Assembly (NCBI GenBank): GCA_021776635.1
Contig: JAJFFN010000040.1
Coordinates: 1 to 53,524 of the forward strand
Length of the DNA stretch: 53,524 nucleotides
Origin: Robiginitomaculum sp.
GTDB taxonomy: Bacteria; Pseudomonadota; Alphaproteobacteria; Caulobacterales; Maricaulaceae
Direction: 5' to 3'
This document shows, piece by piece, positions 8,482-17,475 of the stretch. Position 1 is the first letter of the stretch. Every line of letters begins with the position of its first letter. The notes under the pieces were generated by a model. That model had not been told where the DNA came from. It ran no database searches and saw only the letters and a list, made by a program, of their open reading frames with translations. Both the position numbers and the translations under genes were made by a program.

Positions 8482-9429
8482 ATGGAACTCATCAAACATT
8501 GGGACGCGGAAGATGCGCGGGAATACGGTAAAAAAGTCATGATGGTTGAGCATATTATGGCTGAAACCGGGCTGTTTACAGATGAAGCCTTGGCTGAAAT
8601 GCTGGATCGCCACCCGAGCCATTTGATAGATTTTCAATATGTAGTTAATGAGCCTGATTATCCAGATCGTCAGGTTACTGTCGATTTTTCCGGTGCCGAC
8701 GGTAAAACCATGATAGCAGCGGCCAAATCCGATTTGCCGATCTGGATTAATGTGCGCGAAGTGATGAACCGCCAGCCAGAATATAAAAAAGTTCTGGACC
8801 AACTTCACCGCGAGCTAGAAGCCTATACGGGAAAAAACAATGACCGTGCCAATTGTCGTGGTGGTATTTTGATTTCCAGTAAATCTGCGCGAACCCCTTA
8901 TCATGCAGACCCGACCATGACCCATTTGTGGCATATTCGCGGCCACAAAAAAGCCTGGGTGTATCCAAAAACACCAGAGTTTTTACCCGATGAAGCTTAT
9001 GAGAGCATCATATTGGGAGAGGTCGATGAAGATATGCCGTGGACATCAAAACTGGATGAAGGTGCTATTGTTGCTCCGGCTGATCTGCACGGCGGGGAAT
9101 TAGTGCTTTGGCCAATCCGTTCACCCCACAGGGTTGAGAATGTAACCTTTTGTGTCTCCATGGTGATGGAGTTTTCGACCAAGGCCAGCGCCTTTACCAA
9201 TGCTGGTATGTATATGAACGGTGTGCTGCGCCGTAAATACGGCAAAAACCCAAGTTGGTGGAATGCTTCCCCACCTGAAAAGTTTATTAAAGCTATTGTC
9301 GGGCGCGCTATGCTCAAAACGGCAGGTCGTAAAGCATTTCGCCGTAAAGACATGGTGCAGTATAAGCTTGTTCAAGATGCAAAGAATTTTGTTCAGGCCG
9401 TCGCAGCACCTTATGAGCGTGTGCATTAG
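8482..9429 (+). CDS. JmjC/cupin-like Fe(II)/2-oxoglutarate-type protein
   Basis: This 315-aa protein has a central cupin-like segment: YHADPTMTHLWHIRGHKKAW (about 140-159) and SPHRVEN (214-220). H141, D143 and H216 form a plausible HxD...H iron triad, and K156/K157 could contact a 2-oxoglutarate carboxylate. This pattern is that of the cupin_8/JmjC-like superfamily (FIH-like hydroxylases), but the substrate is unknown. ATG 8482 is chosen over an upstream in-frame TTG (8461) because GGAGG (8472-8476) sits 5 nt before it. No signal peptide is seen. It is transcribed divergently from ccoN across a 233-bp spacer, so an oxygen-related role is possible but is only inference. Confidence 0.75.
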   Translation: MELIKHWDAEDAREYGKKVMMVEHIMAETGLFTDEALAEMLDRHPSHLIDFQYVVNEPDYPDRQVTVDFSGADGKTMIAAAKSDLPIWINVREVMNRQPEYKKVLDQLHRELEAYTGKNNDRANCRGGILISSKSARTPYHADPTMTHLWHIRGHKKAWVYPKTPEFLPDEAYESIILGEVDEDMPWTSKLDEGAIVAPADLHGGELVLWPIRSPHRVENVTFCVSMVMEFSTKASAFTNAGMYMNGVLRRKYGKNPSWWNASPPEKFIKAIVGRAMLKTAGRKAFRRKDMVQYKLVQDAKNFVQAVAAPYERVH

Positions 9430-9430
9430 G

Positions 9431-9467
9431 ACTGACCATAAGCACTGACCATAAGCACTGACCATAA
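9431..9467 (+). repeat. 13-bp tandem triplicate after the cupin-like gene
   Basis: ACTGACCATAAGC occurs at 9431-9443 and 9444-9456, followed by a partial third copy at 9457-9467. It begins directly after the stop codon of the preceding gene. No function is evident. Confidence 0.9.
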
Positions 9468-9490
9468 CAAAGGCACGGCCCAAAGGCATT

Positions 9491-9688
9491 TATAGCTAAA
9501 CCAGATTGGATTGATGCCTGTGTCAAACACCCGCCTGCCAATTCATAATACTGCCCTAGACAGTACGCCGCGGCAGAAAGATCGGCTCTATATCCTCACC
9601 CCGCTTGCGGGGTGAGGATGTTGCGGTGTTTCTCTTATGGTTTGGATCGTGGTGACAGACACTATCAATCCAATCTGGTTTAGCTATA
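9491..9688. mobile_element. MITE-like element, 198 bp, perfect 25-bp terminal inverted repeats
   Basis: The segments 9491-9515 and 9664-9688 are exact reverse complements over 25 bp, starting TATAGCTAAACC and ending GGTTTAGCTATA. The flanking tetranucleotide CATT occurs on both sides (9487-9490 and 9689-9692) and may be a target-site duplication; a TA duplication is an alternative reading. The interior has no ORF of transposase size and contains a perfect 13-bp hairpin. These features fit a non-autonomous miniature inverted-repeat transposable element. The parent transposase family cannot be named from this window. Confidence 0.8.
9592..9619. repeat. Perfect 13-bp hairpin inside the MITE-like element
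   Basis: ATCCTCACCCCGC (9592-9604), a TT loop and GCGGGGTGAGGAT (9607-9619) form a perfect stem near the middle of the element. No T-tract follows, so it is probably not an intrinsic terminator. Confidence 0.85.
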
Positions 9689-9856
9689 CATTAGAGGCTG
9701 ACCCTAGAAAATTTACCGCAGTAAAATCAGTGTTGGGTCGTGTCGGTTTGGCTTGCCCAATAGCTTTGCACTAATCAAAAAACACATGTTCATTTTATGT
9801 TCCGTAAACGCGTGCTTAAAACAGCAATTTATGCTTAATAAAACACTAAAATGGCA

Positions 9857-9885
9857 TTGCATCCCGTCTTATCCCATAGTATAGC
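9857..9885 (+). promoter_or_regulatory. Candidate mraZ promoter with possible MraZ boxes
   Basis: TTGCAT (9857-9862) and TATAGC (9880-9885) are separated by 17 bp, about 60 nt upstream of the mraZ ATG. The spacer contains TCCCG and TCCCA starting at 9862 and 9872, that is (C/T)GGGA boxes with 10-bp periodicity on the minus strand. MraZ of other bacteria binds TGGGN repeats with this spacing upstream of its own gene. With only two boxes, in inverted orientation, the assignment is tentative. Confidence 0.35.
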
Positions 9886-9944
9886 TATCAAGTGGCATAT
9901 GTAGTGCCGTAATGTTCATGACTGTGAAAACAATGGGGGAAGCA

Positions 9945-10439
9945 ATGTTTTTATCGCGCTTTACCAATACATTGGATGCAAAAGGGCGGGTATCTGTGCC
10001 AGCAGACTTTCGCACTGCGGTGGCGCTTGACGGGTTAAGGTATAATGATGATTTTGACGGTATTGTCCTTTGGCCAAGTATTGACGGGAAATGGCTTGAG
10101 GGCGGCGGCATGGCATTGGTGCAGGCGCATCAAGAGATGCTCAACACATTAAAAACGCACGACCACGCACGTATTGCTTTTGAGCGTGCCGTGTTCGGGG
10201 AAAGTCACCGCCTTGCATTTGATGCAAGCGGCCGTGTGTCTTTGCCCAAAGACTTGGCGGCATTTGCCAAGTTGGACAAGCAAGTGACCTTTGTTGGTAT
10301 GGGGCAGCGTTTTGAAATTTGGGATCCTGTAGCTTATGAGGCCAAGTTAAAATTAGTCCGTAAAATGGCAAAAGAAACACGTCCTCGCCTTTATGCCGTT
10401 TCGCAATTTACGACATCTGATCAAGGCGGTGGATCATGA
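9945..10439 (+). CDS. mraZ: Transcriptional regulator MraZ
   Basis: This 164-aa protein has the MraZ/AbrB-like fold signatures FTNTLDAKGRVSVPADFR near the N-terminus and the second copy DASGRVSLPKDLAAFA. MraZ is a DNA-binding ring-shaped regulator of the dcw operon. ATG 9945 is preferred over the upstream in-frame ATG codons (9912, 9933) because the family begins MF-x(5-10)-D-x-KGR and because GGGGG (9935-9939) sits 5 nt before it. It is the first gene of the dcw cluster and overlaps rsmH by 4 nt (ATGA). Confidence 0.93.
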   Translation: MFLSRFTNTLDAKGRVSVPADFRTAVALDGLRYNDDFDGIVLWPSIDGKWLEGGGMALVQAHQEMLNTLKTHDHARIAFERAVFGESHRLAFDASGRVSLPKDLAAFAKLDKQVTFVGMGQRFEIWDPVAYEAKLKLVRKMAKETRPRLYAVSQFTTSDQGGGS

Positions 10440-11449
10440 GCCATATTCCTGTCTTGATGGGTGAGGTGTTAAGCGCACTTAAACCTGCGGACGGCGGAAT
10501 ATACATTGACGGTACATTTGGCGCAGGCGGTTATACTGTCAACATTTTAGCCGCAGCGGATTGTCATGTGGTCGGGTTAGATCGTGACCCAAATGTTGCC
10601 CCTCATGTCGAAAAAATAAAAGCGACATTTGGTGCGCGGTTCCGCTTTTTGCAGACTGAGTTTTCTAAGCTGGATCAGGTAATGGACGGCCAATTGGTTG
10701 ATGGTGTTGTACTTGACATAGGTGTGTCGTCCATGCAGCTCGATGAAGATGTTAGAGGGTTTTCATTCATGCGTGACGGGCCGCTTGATATGCGTATGGC
10801 CGGCGGTCTAAAAAGTGCAGGTTTAAGCGCAAAAGATGCAATAAAACACTTATCTCACAATGATTTACAGCAATTATTTCAAGTTTACGGGGAGGAGCGC
10901 CGTGCCCGTCGTTGTGCGGATTTTATCGTCCGGGCGCGCGATGAAGCACCCATAGACACAACGCTTTCCTTGGCAAATATTCTGAGCAAGGCACTCGGCA
11001 GTGGCGGTAAGCGGCATCCTGCGACGAAAGTGTTTCAAGCCTTGCGTATTTTTGTCAATGATGAGCTTGGTGAGCTTGTTCAGGCTTTGCAAGCGGCAGA
11101 GCGAATTTTAAAGCCGGGTGGTCGTTTGGTCGTGGTCAGTTTCCACTCTTTGGAAGACCGAATTGTTAAGGCATTTTTGCGGCGTCGTAGCGGCGAGAGT
11201 AAAGGGGGTTCGCGTCATTTACCGCCACTCAGCGAAAGTTTGGGCGCCAATGAAAACGCACCAACGTTTAAGCTGCCTAAGCGTTCGGGTATAACGGCTT
11301 CCAAACAAGAATTAGATGCTAATCCGCGTGCCCGTTCTGCCCGTTTGCGCTTTGGTGTGCGTACGGATGCCCCTGCTTGGATGTCGCAGGCTGACAATGA
11401 GTTGCCGCGTGCGCCAAGTCTTGATGATCTTCGAAGGCTGGTGTCATGA
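10436..11449 (+). CDS. rsmH: 16S rRNA (cytosine-1402-N4)-methyltransferase RsmH
   Basis: This 337-aa SAM-dependent methyltransferase (formerly MraW) begins MSHIPVLMGEVLSAL and carries the SAM-binding loop DGTFGAGGYT near residues 25-34. Other family motifs are LDIGVSSMQLD, GPLDMRM and the C-terminal VVSFHSLEDRIVK. It methylates N4 of C1402 in the 16S rRNA decoding centre. It overlaps mraZ and ftsL by 4 nt each, the usual dcw arrangement. Confidence 0.96.
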   Translation: MSHIPVLMGEVLSALKPADGGIYIDGTFGAGGYTVNILAAADCHVVGLDRDPNVAPHVEKIKATFGARFRFLQTEFSKLDQVMDGQLVDGVVLDIGVSSMQLDEDVRGFSFMRDGPLDMRMAGGLKSAGLSAKDAIKHLSHNDLQQLFQVYGEERRARRCADFIVRARDEAPIDTTLSLANILSKALGSGGKRHPATKVFQALRIFVNDELGELVQALQAAERILKPGGRLVVVSFHSLEDRIVKAFLRRRSGESKGGSRHLPPLSESLGANENAPTFKLPKRSGITASKQELDANPRARSARLRFGVRTDAPAWMSQADNELPRAPSLDDLRRLVS

Positions 11450-11805
11450 GATATGGTTTGACCACAGTAGAAAAGACAAGCCGCGTCGGTTGGTATTTTG
11501 CAATGGCTGTGTTTGTCGGTATGTTGGTCGCGCTCTATGCTATCAAAGCTAAAACCCTAAATGCAAAAACGCGTGTGCACAGTCTTGAGCAAACCTTATT
11601 GCACGAAAAGCAAGCCTTGCAATTGCTGTCTGCCGAAATAGCGCATCTTGAGAGCCCAGAGAGGTTGCGGCGATTGGCTAAGGAGCAGCTTGGACTGCAA
11701 CCAACGTCAATATCGCGAACTTTAACGCTGTCTGAGGCGGCAAATAATCTTGCAAGGCGCGACGAAAAAGCTCGTGCGGTGCAAAAATCAGGTGGCGCAC
11801 AATGA
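11446..11805 (+). CDS. ftsL: Cell division protein FtsL
   Basis: This 119-aa bitopic protein has one membrane helix (about residues 16-36), followed by a predicted coiled coil (about 38-75, with leucines in VHSLEQTLLHEKQALQLL) and the SPERLRRLAKEQLGLQP segment typical of FtsL/DivIC-type proteins. FtsL links FtsQ and FtsB to FtsWI in the divisome. Sequence conservation is low in this family, so position between rsmH and ftsI carries weight. Both ends overlap neighbours by ATGA. Confidence 0.88.
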   Translation: MRYGLTTVEKTSRVGWYFAMAVFVGMLVALYAIKAKTLNAKTRVHSLEQTLLHEKQALQLLSAEIAHLESPERLRRLAKEQLGLQPTSISRTLTLSEAANNLARRDEKARAVQKSGGAQ

Positions 11806-13511
11806 AGGAGACAACACCAATAGTGCTGCCCGGGCTCGCTTCGGAGAAATCATTTCTAAGTAACGGGCCGACTTTGTCTGCCCGTGACGATGAAGCGCAG
11901 CATATTCGCCAAGCGCGTGTCCGTATTATTATGGGCATTATTTTGTTCGCGGTGTTTTCTGTGTTGCTCATATCTCGATTGGCAGAAATTTCATTGCTGC
12001 GTGCACCAAAATCTCTACTGCCGATGGTGAATAACCAGATCAAGACCCGTGCCGATATTGTTGATAGAAACGGTGCGCTTTTGGCGACAAGCTTGGATAC
12101 ATATTCTTTGTATGCAGACCCGCGTAAAGTTTGGGATGCGGTGGCGTCTACCGAGGCCATTACGTCTGTGCTGCCAGACCTTGATCCGGCAACGCTAGAA
12201 GAACGATTGACGTCCGGAAAAGCATTTATTTGGATCAAGCGGAATTTAACGCCGAAAGAACGCCAATTGGTGTTCGCACTCGGCTTGCCTGAGCTTGGCT
12301 TTCAAATAGAACCAAAGCGGGTATATCCTCGGGGTCGGTTGGCATCCCATGTGCTTGGGTTTACCGATATTGACCTTAACGGTACGGCAGGGGCAGAACG
12401 TGCATTTGACAAAAAATTGTCCGCAAAAGATGCGCGCGCCTTAAAATTATCGATTGATATGCGTGTGCAATTTGCCTTGGAAGATGAACTTGGCGCGGGC
12501 ATGGATAAATTCGGCGCAAAGGCTGCGGCGGGTGTCGTGCTCAATATTAAAACCGGTGAACTGCTCGCAATGACGTCTTTGCCTGACTTTGATCCGAACA
12601 GGTCCGGCGCAGCATTGCCTAACAATCGCCTTAACCGTGCCTCATATCAATTATATGAGTTGGGCTCTACATTTAAACCCATCACCATGGCACTGGCCCA
12701 TGAGACAGGTGTGGTTAAAGACGGAGAAAAGCTGCCTGTGCACAAAAAAATAGTCATTCAAAACAAATCAATAATTGATGACCATCCAGTCTATGAACCA
12801 CTGGAAATATATGATGTATTGGCAAAGTCTTCAAATCGAGGTGCAACCATTATGGCGCTTCGTGCGGGGGGGGATGCCCAGCAAGACCTGTTAAGGCGTC
12901 TGGGTTTATTAAAACGCGTTCCCATGGAGCTACAAGAAAGCGCCGCGCCATTATATGCTAAAGAATGGCAAGACATTACGACGGCAACAGTCTCTTATGG
13001 GCACGGTATCTCTGTGACACCCTTGGCTTTAGCAACAGCATTGGCCACACTTTTAAATGGCGGTAAATATATCGCGCCAACCATAGAAAAACACAAAATA
13101 GGTCAGGCTATCCAATTTCGCCGTGCAGTATCGAATGCGACTTCTCAGCATGTGGCTGATACCATGCGCTATGTGGTAACAAATGGCACAGGCCGTAACG
13201 CGGCAGTTTCCGGTTATGAATTGATGGGTAAAACCGGCACCGCAGAAAAATTAGTGGACGGGGTTTATGATAAAAAACGTCTCGTAACATCATTTGTGGC
13301 GGCTTTCCCGCATAACGACCCGCATTATTTGGTTTATGTATTGTACGACGAGCCCAAAGCTTATGAAGGCAGTTGGGGCTATGCGACAGCAGGTTGGAAC
13401 GCAGCAAAAATTGCTGGTGCTGTTGTCGAGCGTATCGCACCAGTACTCGGTGTTAGAAAAGTTGTTAAGACGGCTGTACTTAAAAACGGAAAAGAGGGGG
13501 CACATCAATGA
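11802..13511 (+). CDS. ftsI: Peptidoglycan D,D-transpeptidase FtsI (PBP3)
   Basis: This 569-aa class B penicillin-binding protein has one N-terminal membrane helix (about 40-62), a pedestal domain starting RADIVDRNGALLATS, and a transpeptidase domain with the catalytic motifs STFK (S289-K292), SSN (343-345) and KTGT (477-480). It crosslinks septal peptidoglycan together with FtsW. Length is normal for alphaproteobacterial FtsI. It shares ATGA overlaps with ftsL and murE. Confidence 0.96.
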   Translation: MKETTPIVLPGLASEKSFLSNGPTLSARDDEAQHIRQARVRIIMGIILFAVFSVLLISRLAEISLLRAPKSLLPMVNNQIKTRADIVDRNGALLATSLDTYSLYADPRKVWDAVASTEAITSVLPDLDPATLEERLTSGKAFIWIKRNLTPKERQLVFALGLPELGFQIEPKRVYPRGRLASHVLGFTDIDLNGTAGAERAFDKKLSAKDARALKLSIDMRVQFALEDELGAGMDKFGAKAAAGVVLNIKTGELLAMTSLPDFDPNRSGAALPNNRLNRASYQLYELGSTFKPITMALAHETGVVKDGEKLPVHKKIVIQNKSIIDDHPVYEPLEIYDVLAKSSNRGATIMALRAGGDAQQDLLRRLGLLKRVPMELQESAAPLYAKEWQDITTATVSYGHGISVTPLALATALATLLNGGKYIAPTIEKHKIGQAIQFRRAVSNATSQHVADTMRYVVTNGTGRNAAVSGYELMGKTGTAEKLVDGVYDKKRLVTSFVAAFPHNDPHYLVYVLYDEPKAYEGSWGYATAGWNAAKIAGAVVERIAPVLGVRKVVKTAVLKNGKEGAHQ

Positions 13512-14965
13512 TGCTCTCACACTTAATTGCACCGCAAACACTTATGGGTCATGATGTCAATGTCACAAGCCTAACCTCTGATAGCCGCGCGGTGCGTACA
13601 GGCAGTTTATTCGCAGCCTTGCCTGGAACGATTGCCGATGGCCGTGATTATATTGACAGCGCACTCAAGAGTGGTGCAACTGCTGTTCTCAGCTTACCAG
13701 GCTTGCCAAATATGCCAGTGCCTTATGTGGAAAGCCCAAAGCCGCGTCAATTATATGCCCAAATAGCGTCGCGGTTACACGCAGGTCAACCAACAACGAT
13801 GGTCGCCGCAACGGGAACAAATGGCAAGAGCTCTACTATAGAATTCTTACGCCAAATTTGGGATTATGCAGGAAAGAACTCTGCCTGTTTTGGCACGCTT
13901 GGTGTGACAACCAAACAAGGAACCAAGCCGTTAAAACATACAACACCAGATGCCGTTGCCTTGCACCAAACTTTGCAAAGTCTGGCCAAAGCAGGTGTCA
14001 CGCATACAGGTATGGAGGCATCCTCTCATGGTCTTTTGCAATACCGACTTGATGGGGTCAATCTTTCGGCGGTTGGATTTTCAAATTTGACCCAGGATCA
14101 TTTTGACTACCATGAAAATATGGAAGATTATTTTTTGGCAAAATCACGTTTGTTTACTGAGCTTTGCGCAAATGGAATCCCTGCCGTTATCAATGTTGAC
14201 GGGGAGTATGGCCGGCGCATGGCAAAGATGGCGAGCGAAAACGGGCTAGATGTTATGCGCGTTGGTTGGTCAGGTGATGATATTCGTATAGCAGAGTTAA
14301 CCCCCCGTGCTTCTAGCCAAGATCTTGAACTCGTCTGGGACGGCAAACGCATTAAAATTGAGTTGCCATTGGCTGGTGAATTTCAAGTGTTAAATGCCGT
14401 CAGTGCGTTGGGTTTGGCGGTCAAAACGGGTGTAACTAAAGCGAGCGCATTGCAGGCGGTCGCACAGTTAACAGGCGTTGCTGGCCGTATGGAGTTAGCG
14501 GGGCGAACAACGCAAGGGGCGCCCATATTTGTAGATTTTGCCCACACGCCGGACGGGCTTGAAAAACTCTTACGTGGTGTTCGCCCCCATACAATGGGGC
14601 GAATAATTGTTGTCTTTGGTTGCGGCGGCGACCGAGACCCCGATAAACGTCCAAAAATGGGCGCGGTCGCAGCACAATTGGCCGACATTGCCATTGTTAC
14701 AGACGATAATCCGCGCACCGAAGTGCCTGCTGATATTCGCGCGGCGGTGCTGGGTGGGTGCCCAGATGCGCTAGAAATTGGCGATAGAGCCGACGCAATC
14801 GCGCACGGCATTTCGCTTCTCAACCAAAATGATTGCTTGGTTATTGCCGGTAAAGGCCATGAGCAAGGACAAACCGTGGGTGACAAAATAATACCATTTA
14901 GTGATGTGGAAATTGCCAAAGACTTGCTTACCAAAGGCCAGAGAACCAAAGGCTTGCTGAAATGA
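13508..14965 (+). CDS. murE: UDP-MurNAc-L-Ala-D-Glu:meso-diaminopimelate ligase MurE
   Basis: This 485-aa Mur ligase has the ATP-binding loop ATGTNGKSST (101-110) and the amino-acid-selecting motif DNPR (400-403), which is diagnostic for meso-DAP rather than lysine. It adds the third residue of the stem peptide in the cytoplasm. Near the C-terminus AGKGHEQGQ matches the family. Two ATG codons are adjacent at the start; the first creates a 4-nt overlap with ftsI. It overlaps murF by 4 nt. Confidence 0.96.
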   Translation: MMLSHLIAPQTLMGHDVNVTSLTSDSRAVRTGSLFAALPGTIADGRDYIDSALKSGATAVLSLPGLPNMPVPYVESPKPRQLYAQIASRLHAGQPTTMVAATGTNGKSSTIEFLRQIWDYAGKNSACFGTLGVTTKQGTKPLKHTTPDAVALHQTLQSLAKAGVTHTGMEASSHGLLQYRLDGVNLSAVGFSNLTQDHFDYHENMEDYFLAKSRLFTELCANGIPAVINVDGEYGRRMAKMASENGLDVMRVGWSGDDIRIAELTPRASSQDLELVWDGKRIKIELPLAGEFQVLNAVSALGLAVKTGVTKASALQAVAQLTGVAGRMELAGRTTQGAPIFVDFAHTPDGLEKLLRGVRPHTMGRIIVVFGCGGDRDPDKRPKMGAVAAQLADIAIVTDDNPRTEVPADIRAAVLGGCPDALEIGDRADAIAHGISLLNQNDCLVIAGKGHEQGQTVGDKIIPFSDVEIAKDLLTKGQRTKGLLK

Positions 14966-16365
14966 GTGCTTTATGGACACATAAACAGGCAGCAGCGGCA
15001 ACGGGTGGTCGGCCTGTTGGTGCGTGGAGCGTGAACGGATTATCCATAGACACAAGAACCCTTATGGAGGGGCAGTTATTTGTTCCGCTTAAAGATATTC
15101 GTAATGGCCATGATTTTATTCCCCTTGCCTATGAAAAAGGTGCTGCAGCCGTATTATCTGAACATGATATCAAGAATGTGCCTGCGCTCATCGTACCAGA
15201 CAGCTTAAAAGCCCTTGTGGATTTGGCCGGCGCCGCGCGCGACCGTTCGGCGGCAACGCGGATAGCCGTTACTGGCAGTGTTGGTAAAACAAGCGTAAAA
15301 GAAATGATCGCGGCTCTTTGCCGTGCTGATGGTCATACACATGCCTCCATCAAATCGTTCAATAACCATTGGGGCGTGCCGCTCACGTTGGCAGGTATGG
15401 CGCAAGATACGAAATACGGTGTGTTTGAAATGGGCATGAACCATGCGGGGGAGTTGGCTGAGCTTACCCAAATTGTTAAGCCGGATATAGCCATTATAAC
15501 AAAAATTGCGCCCGCACATCTCGCTCATTTTAAGTCAGTTGAAGAGATTGCTGCTGCCAAGGCCGAGATTTTATCGGGGTTGACCGAGAACGGCGTTGCC
15601 ATCTTGCCAAGAGACAGCGAACATTATGAATTGTTAGCAAAATGCGCCGGTCAAGCCGGTCGAGCTGGGCGTGTTTTATCCTTTGGTTGGCACACAAATG
15701 CCGATGCTTGTATCACCGAAATGAATTTAACGGATGCAGGTAGTCATTCTGTGGTGCGTATCGCAGGTCGTGATATTGTTGTAGAGCTTCCACTTCCTGG
15801 CAAGCATTGGGTCGAGAATGCGGCCTGTGCATTGTTGGTTGCCTATCAAGCAGGTATTAATTTGCGTACATCTCTTAAAGTACTGAAAAATATGCATGAA
15901 ATACAAGGACGTGGCGAAAGTTTTGAGCTGTGTATCGAAGGCAAAAAAGTCACTTTGATTGATGAAAGCTATAATGCCAATCCAGAAAGTATGGCAGCAT
16001 CCATTGCAGTCTTGGGCTTGAGTTTGGGCAGAAAAATTGCCGTGCTCGGCGATATGCTTGAGCTTGGTGATAATGAAGAGAGCCTGCATAAGGGGCTGCT
16101 TGAACCCTTGCGTAACGCAAAAATTGATCAGGTTATTACCTGTGGGCCGCGTATGAAATACTTACATGATGTGCTGCCAAGATCAATGAATGCAGGCTGG
16201 TTTGGCACCCACGAAAAATGTCTTGCAGATATAATTGCAAAGGTTCAGGACGGCGACAGGCTTATGGTCAAGGGGTCTAATGCTTCGGGCATGAGTACAT
16301 TGGTCGCAAGCCTCAAATCACACAATAATAATAATAATAATAAGGAAAACGCCTATGCTCTATGA
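14962..16365 (+). CDS. murF: UDP-MurNAc-tripeptide:D-Ala-D-Ala ligase MurF
   Basis: This 467-aa Mur ligase has the ATP loop TGSVGKTS (104-111), then [11 protein letters not shown] and EMGMNHAGE, which are characteristic of MurF, and [11 protein letters not shown] in the C-terminal domain. It attaches D-Ala-D-Ala to the UDP-MurNAc tripeptide. The last residues ([14 protein letters not shown]) lie beyond the conserved domain and contain six Asn codons from an (AAT)6 microsatellite. It overlaps mraY by 11 nt. Confidence 0.96.
   Translation: MSALWTHKQAAAATGGRPVGAWSVNGLSIDTRTLMEGQLFVPLKDIRNGHDFIPLAYEKGAAAVLSEHDIKNVPALIVPDSLKALVDLAGAARDRSAATRIAVTGSVGKTSVKEMIAALCRADGHTHASIKSFNNHWGVPLTLAGMAQDTKYGVFEMGMNHAGELAELTQIVKPDIAIITKIAPAHLAHFKSVEEIAAAKAEILSGLTENGVAILPRDSEHYELLAKCAGQAGRAGRVLSFGWHTNADACITEMNLTDAGSHSVVRIAGRDIVVELPLPGKHWVENAACALLVAYQAGINLRTSLKVLKNMHEIQGRGESFELCIEGKKVTLIDESYNANPESMAASIAVLGLSLGRKIAVLGDMLELGDNEESLHKGLLEPLRNAKIDQVITCGPRMKYLHDVLPRSMNAGWFGTHEKCLADIIAKVQDGDRLMVKGSNASGMSTLVASLKSHNNNNNNKENAYAL
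16324..16341 (+). repeat. (AAT)6 trinucleotide repeat at the murF 3' end
   Basis: Six AAT triplets encode Asn x6 near the MurF C-terminus. The tract ends directly before AAGGA, the likely ribosome-binding site for mraY (ATG at 16355). Slippage would change MurF tail length without shifting its frame. Confidence 0.95.
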
Positions 16366-17452
16366 ATGGCTAACAAAGTTCTCTGAAGATTTTCAATTGT
16401 TCAATTTGTTCAATTATATCACCTTTCGTACGGGTGGAGCGATCATGACGTCTATGTTGATTGCATTTGTATTCGGGCCAAAACTAATCCGAGTTTTACG
16501 CATGAAACAAGGTAAAGGTCAGCCCATCAGGGAGGACGGCCCACAAAGCCATATCGTTGAGAAAGCAGGGACCCCGACCATGGGCGGCCTGTTGATATTA
16601 GTGTCTATCGGAATATCAACATTGATGTGGGGTGATTTGCACAATCGCTATCTTTGGATCGTTTTGCTGGTCACACTTGGCTATGGTGTCATTGGATTTG
16701 TTGATGATTATTTGAAGGTTTCTAGGCAAAATCCCAAAGGCTTTAGCGGGAAAATAAAACTGGTTTTGGAATTTTCAATCGCGGCAATTGCCGTTTACAT
16801 GATCAGTCAAACTGCGCCTGGTGAACCCTCTCATTTTGGTACGGGGCTTGCTGTGCCGTTTTTAAAAGATACGCTGTTTAACCTCGGTATATTCTTCATC
16901 CCATTTGGCTGCATTGTCATAGTTGGTGCTTCAAATTCTGTTAATTTAACGGACGGGTTGGACGGCTTAGCGATTGTACCGGTGATGATTGCCGCGGCAA
17001 GTTTTTCGGCCATTGCCTATTTGGTGGGCCATGCGGTTTATGCACCGTATTTGGGTGTGCCTTACGTGCCAGGAAGCGGAGAGATTGTCATTGTCTTGGG
17101 CTCATTGATTGGCGCTGGGCTTGGTTTTCTTTGGTACAATGCACCCCCTGCAATGATATTTATGGGCGACACGGGTTCGCTGGCCTTGGGCGGGGCTTTG
17201 GGGAGTGCAGCGGTTGTAACGAAACACGAAATTGTACTGGCTATAATAGGTGGTTTATTTGTGCTTGAAGCCGTGTCGGTCTTTGTTCAAGTGGCTTCGT
17301 TTAAACTGACGGGTAAGCGGGTGTTTCGCATGGCGCCCATTCACCATCATTATGAGAAAAAGGGGTGGGCAGAACCCACCATAGTTATTCGGTTTTGGAT
17401 CATTGCTGTCATTTTGGCCATGATCGGTCTTTCCACACTTAAACTAAGATAG
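16355..17452 (+). CDS. mraY: Phospho-MurNAc-pentapeptide transferase MraY
   Basis: This 365-aa integral membrane enzyme has about ten helices and begins MLYEWL...[10 protein letters not shown], as in the family. Conserved motifs are [39 protein letters not shown] and the [13 protein letters not shown] loop. It makes lipid I from UDP-MurNAc-pentapeptide and undecaprenyl phosphate. Its start lies within the murF 3' end (11-nt overlap), with AAGGA about 9 nt upstream. Confidence 0.97.
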   Translation: MLYEWLTKFSEDFQLFNLFNYITFRTGGAIMTSMLIAFVFGPKLIRVLRMKQGKGQPIREDGPQSHIVEKAGTPTMGGLLILVSIGISTLMWGDLHNRYLWIVLLVTLGYGVIGFVDDYLKVSRQNPKGFSGKIKLVLEFSIAAIAVYMISQTAPGEPSHFGTGLAVPFLKDTLFNLGIFFIPFGCIVIVGASNSVNLTDGLDGLAIVPVMIAAASFSAIAYLVGHAVYAPYLGVPYVPGSGEIVIVLGSLIGAGLGFLWYNAPPAMIFMGDTGSLALGGALGSAAVVTKHEIVLAIIGGLFVLEAVSVFVQVASFKLTGKRVFRMAPIHHHYEKKGWAEPTIVIRFWIIAVILAMIGLSTLKLR

Positions 17453-17475
17453 AGGTACTCCGTAGGGGGAAAAAC

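Larger units (their letters stand above)
9430..9944. other. 515-bp gene-free, repeat-rich spacer before the dcw cluster
   Basis: No convincing gene is present between the cupin-like gene and mraZ. The stretch holds a 13-bp triplicate (9431-9467), a 198-bp inverted-repeat element (9491-9688) and an AT-rich leader with a candidate mraZ promoter. Short reverse-strand reading frames here run through the repeats and look non-coding. Confidence 0.8.

Noticed and set aside
9592..9619. Intrinsic terminator inside the MITE-like element
   Set aside because: The stem is strong but no U-tract follows on either strand.
14383..14949. A 188-aa open frame opposite murE
   Set aside because: It is antisense to murE, with no motif or start signal.
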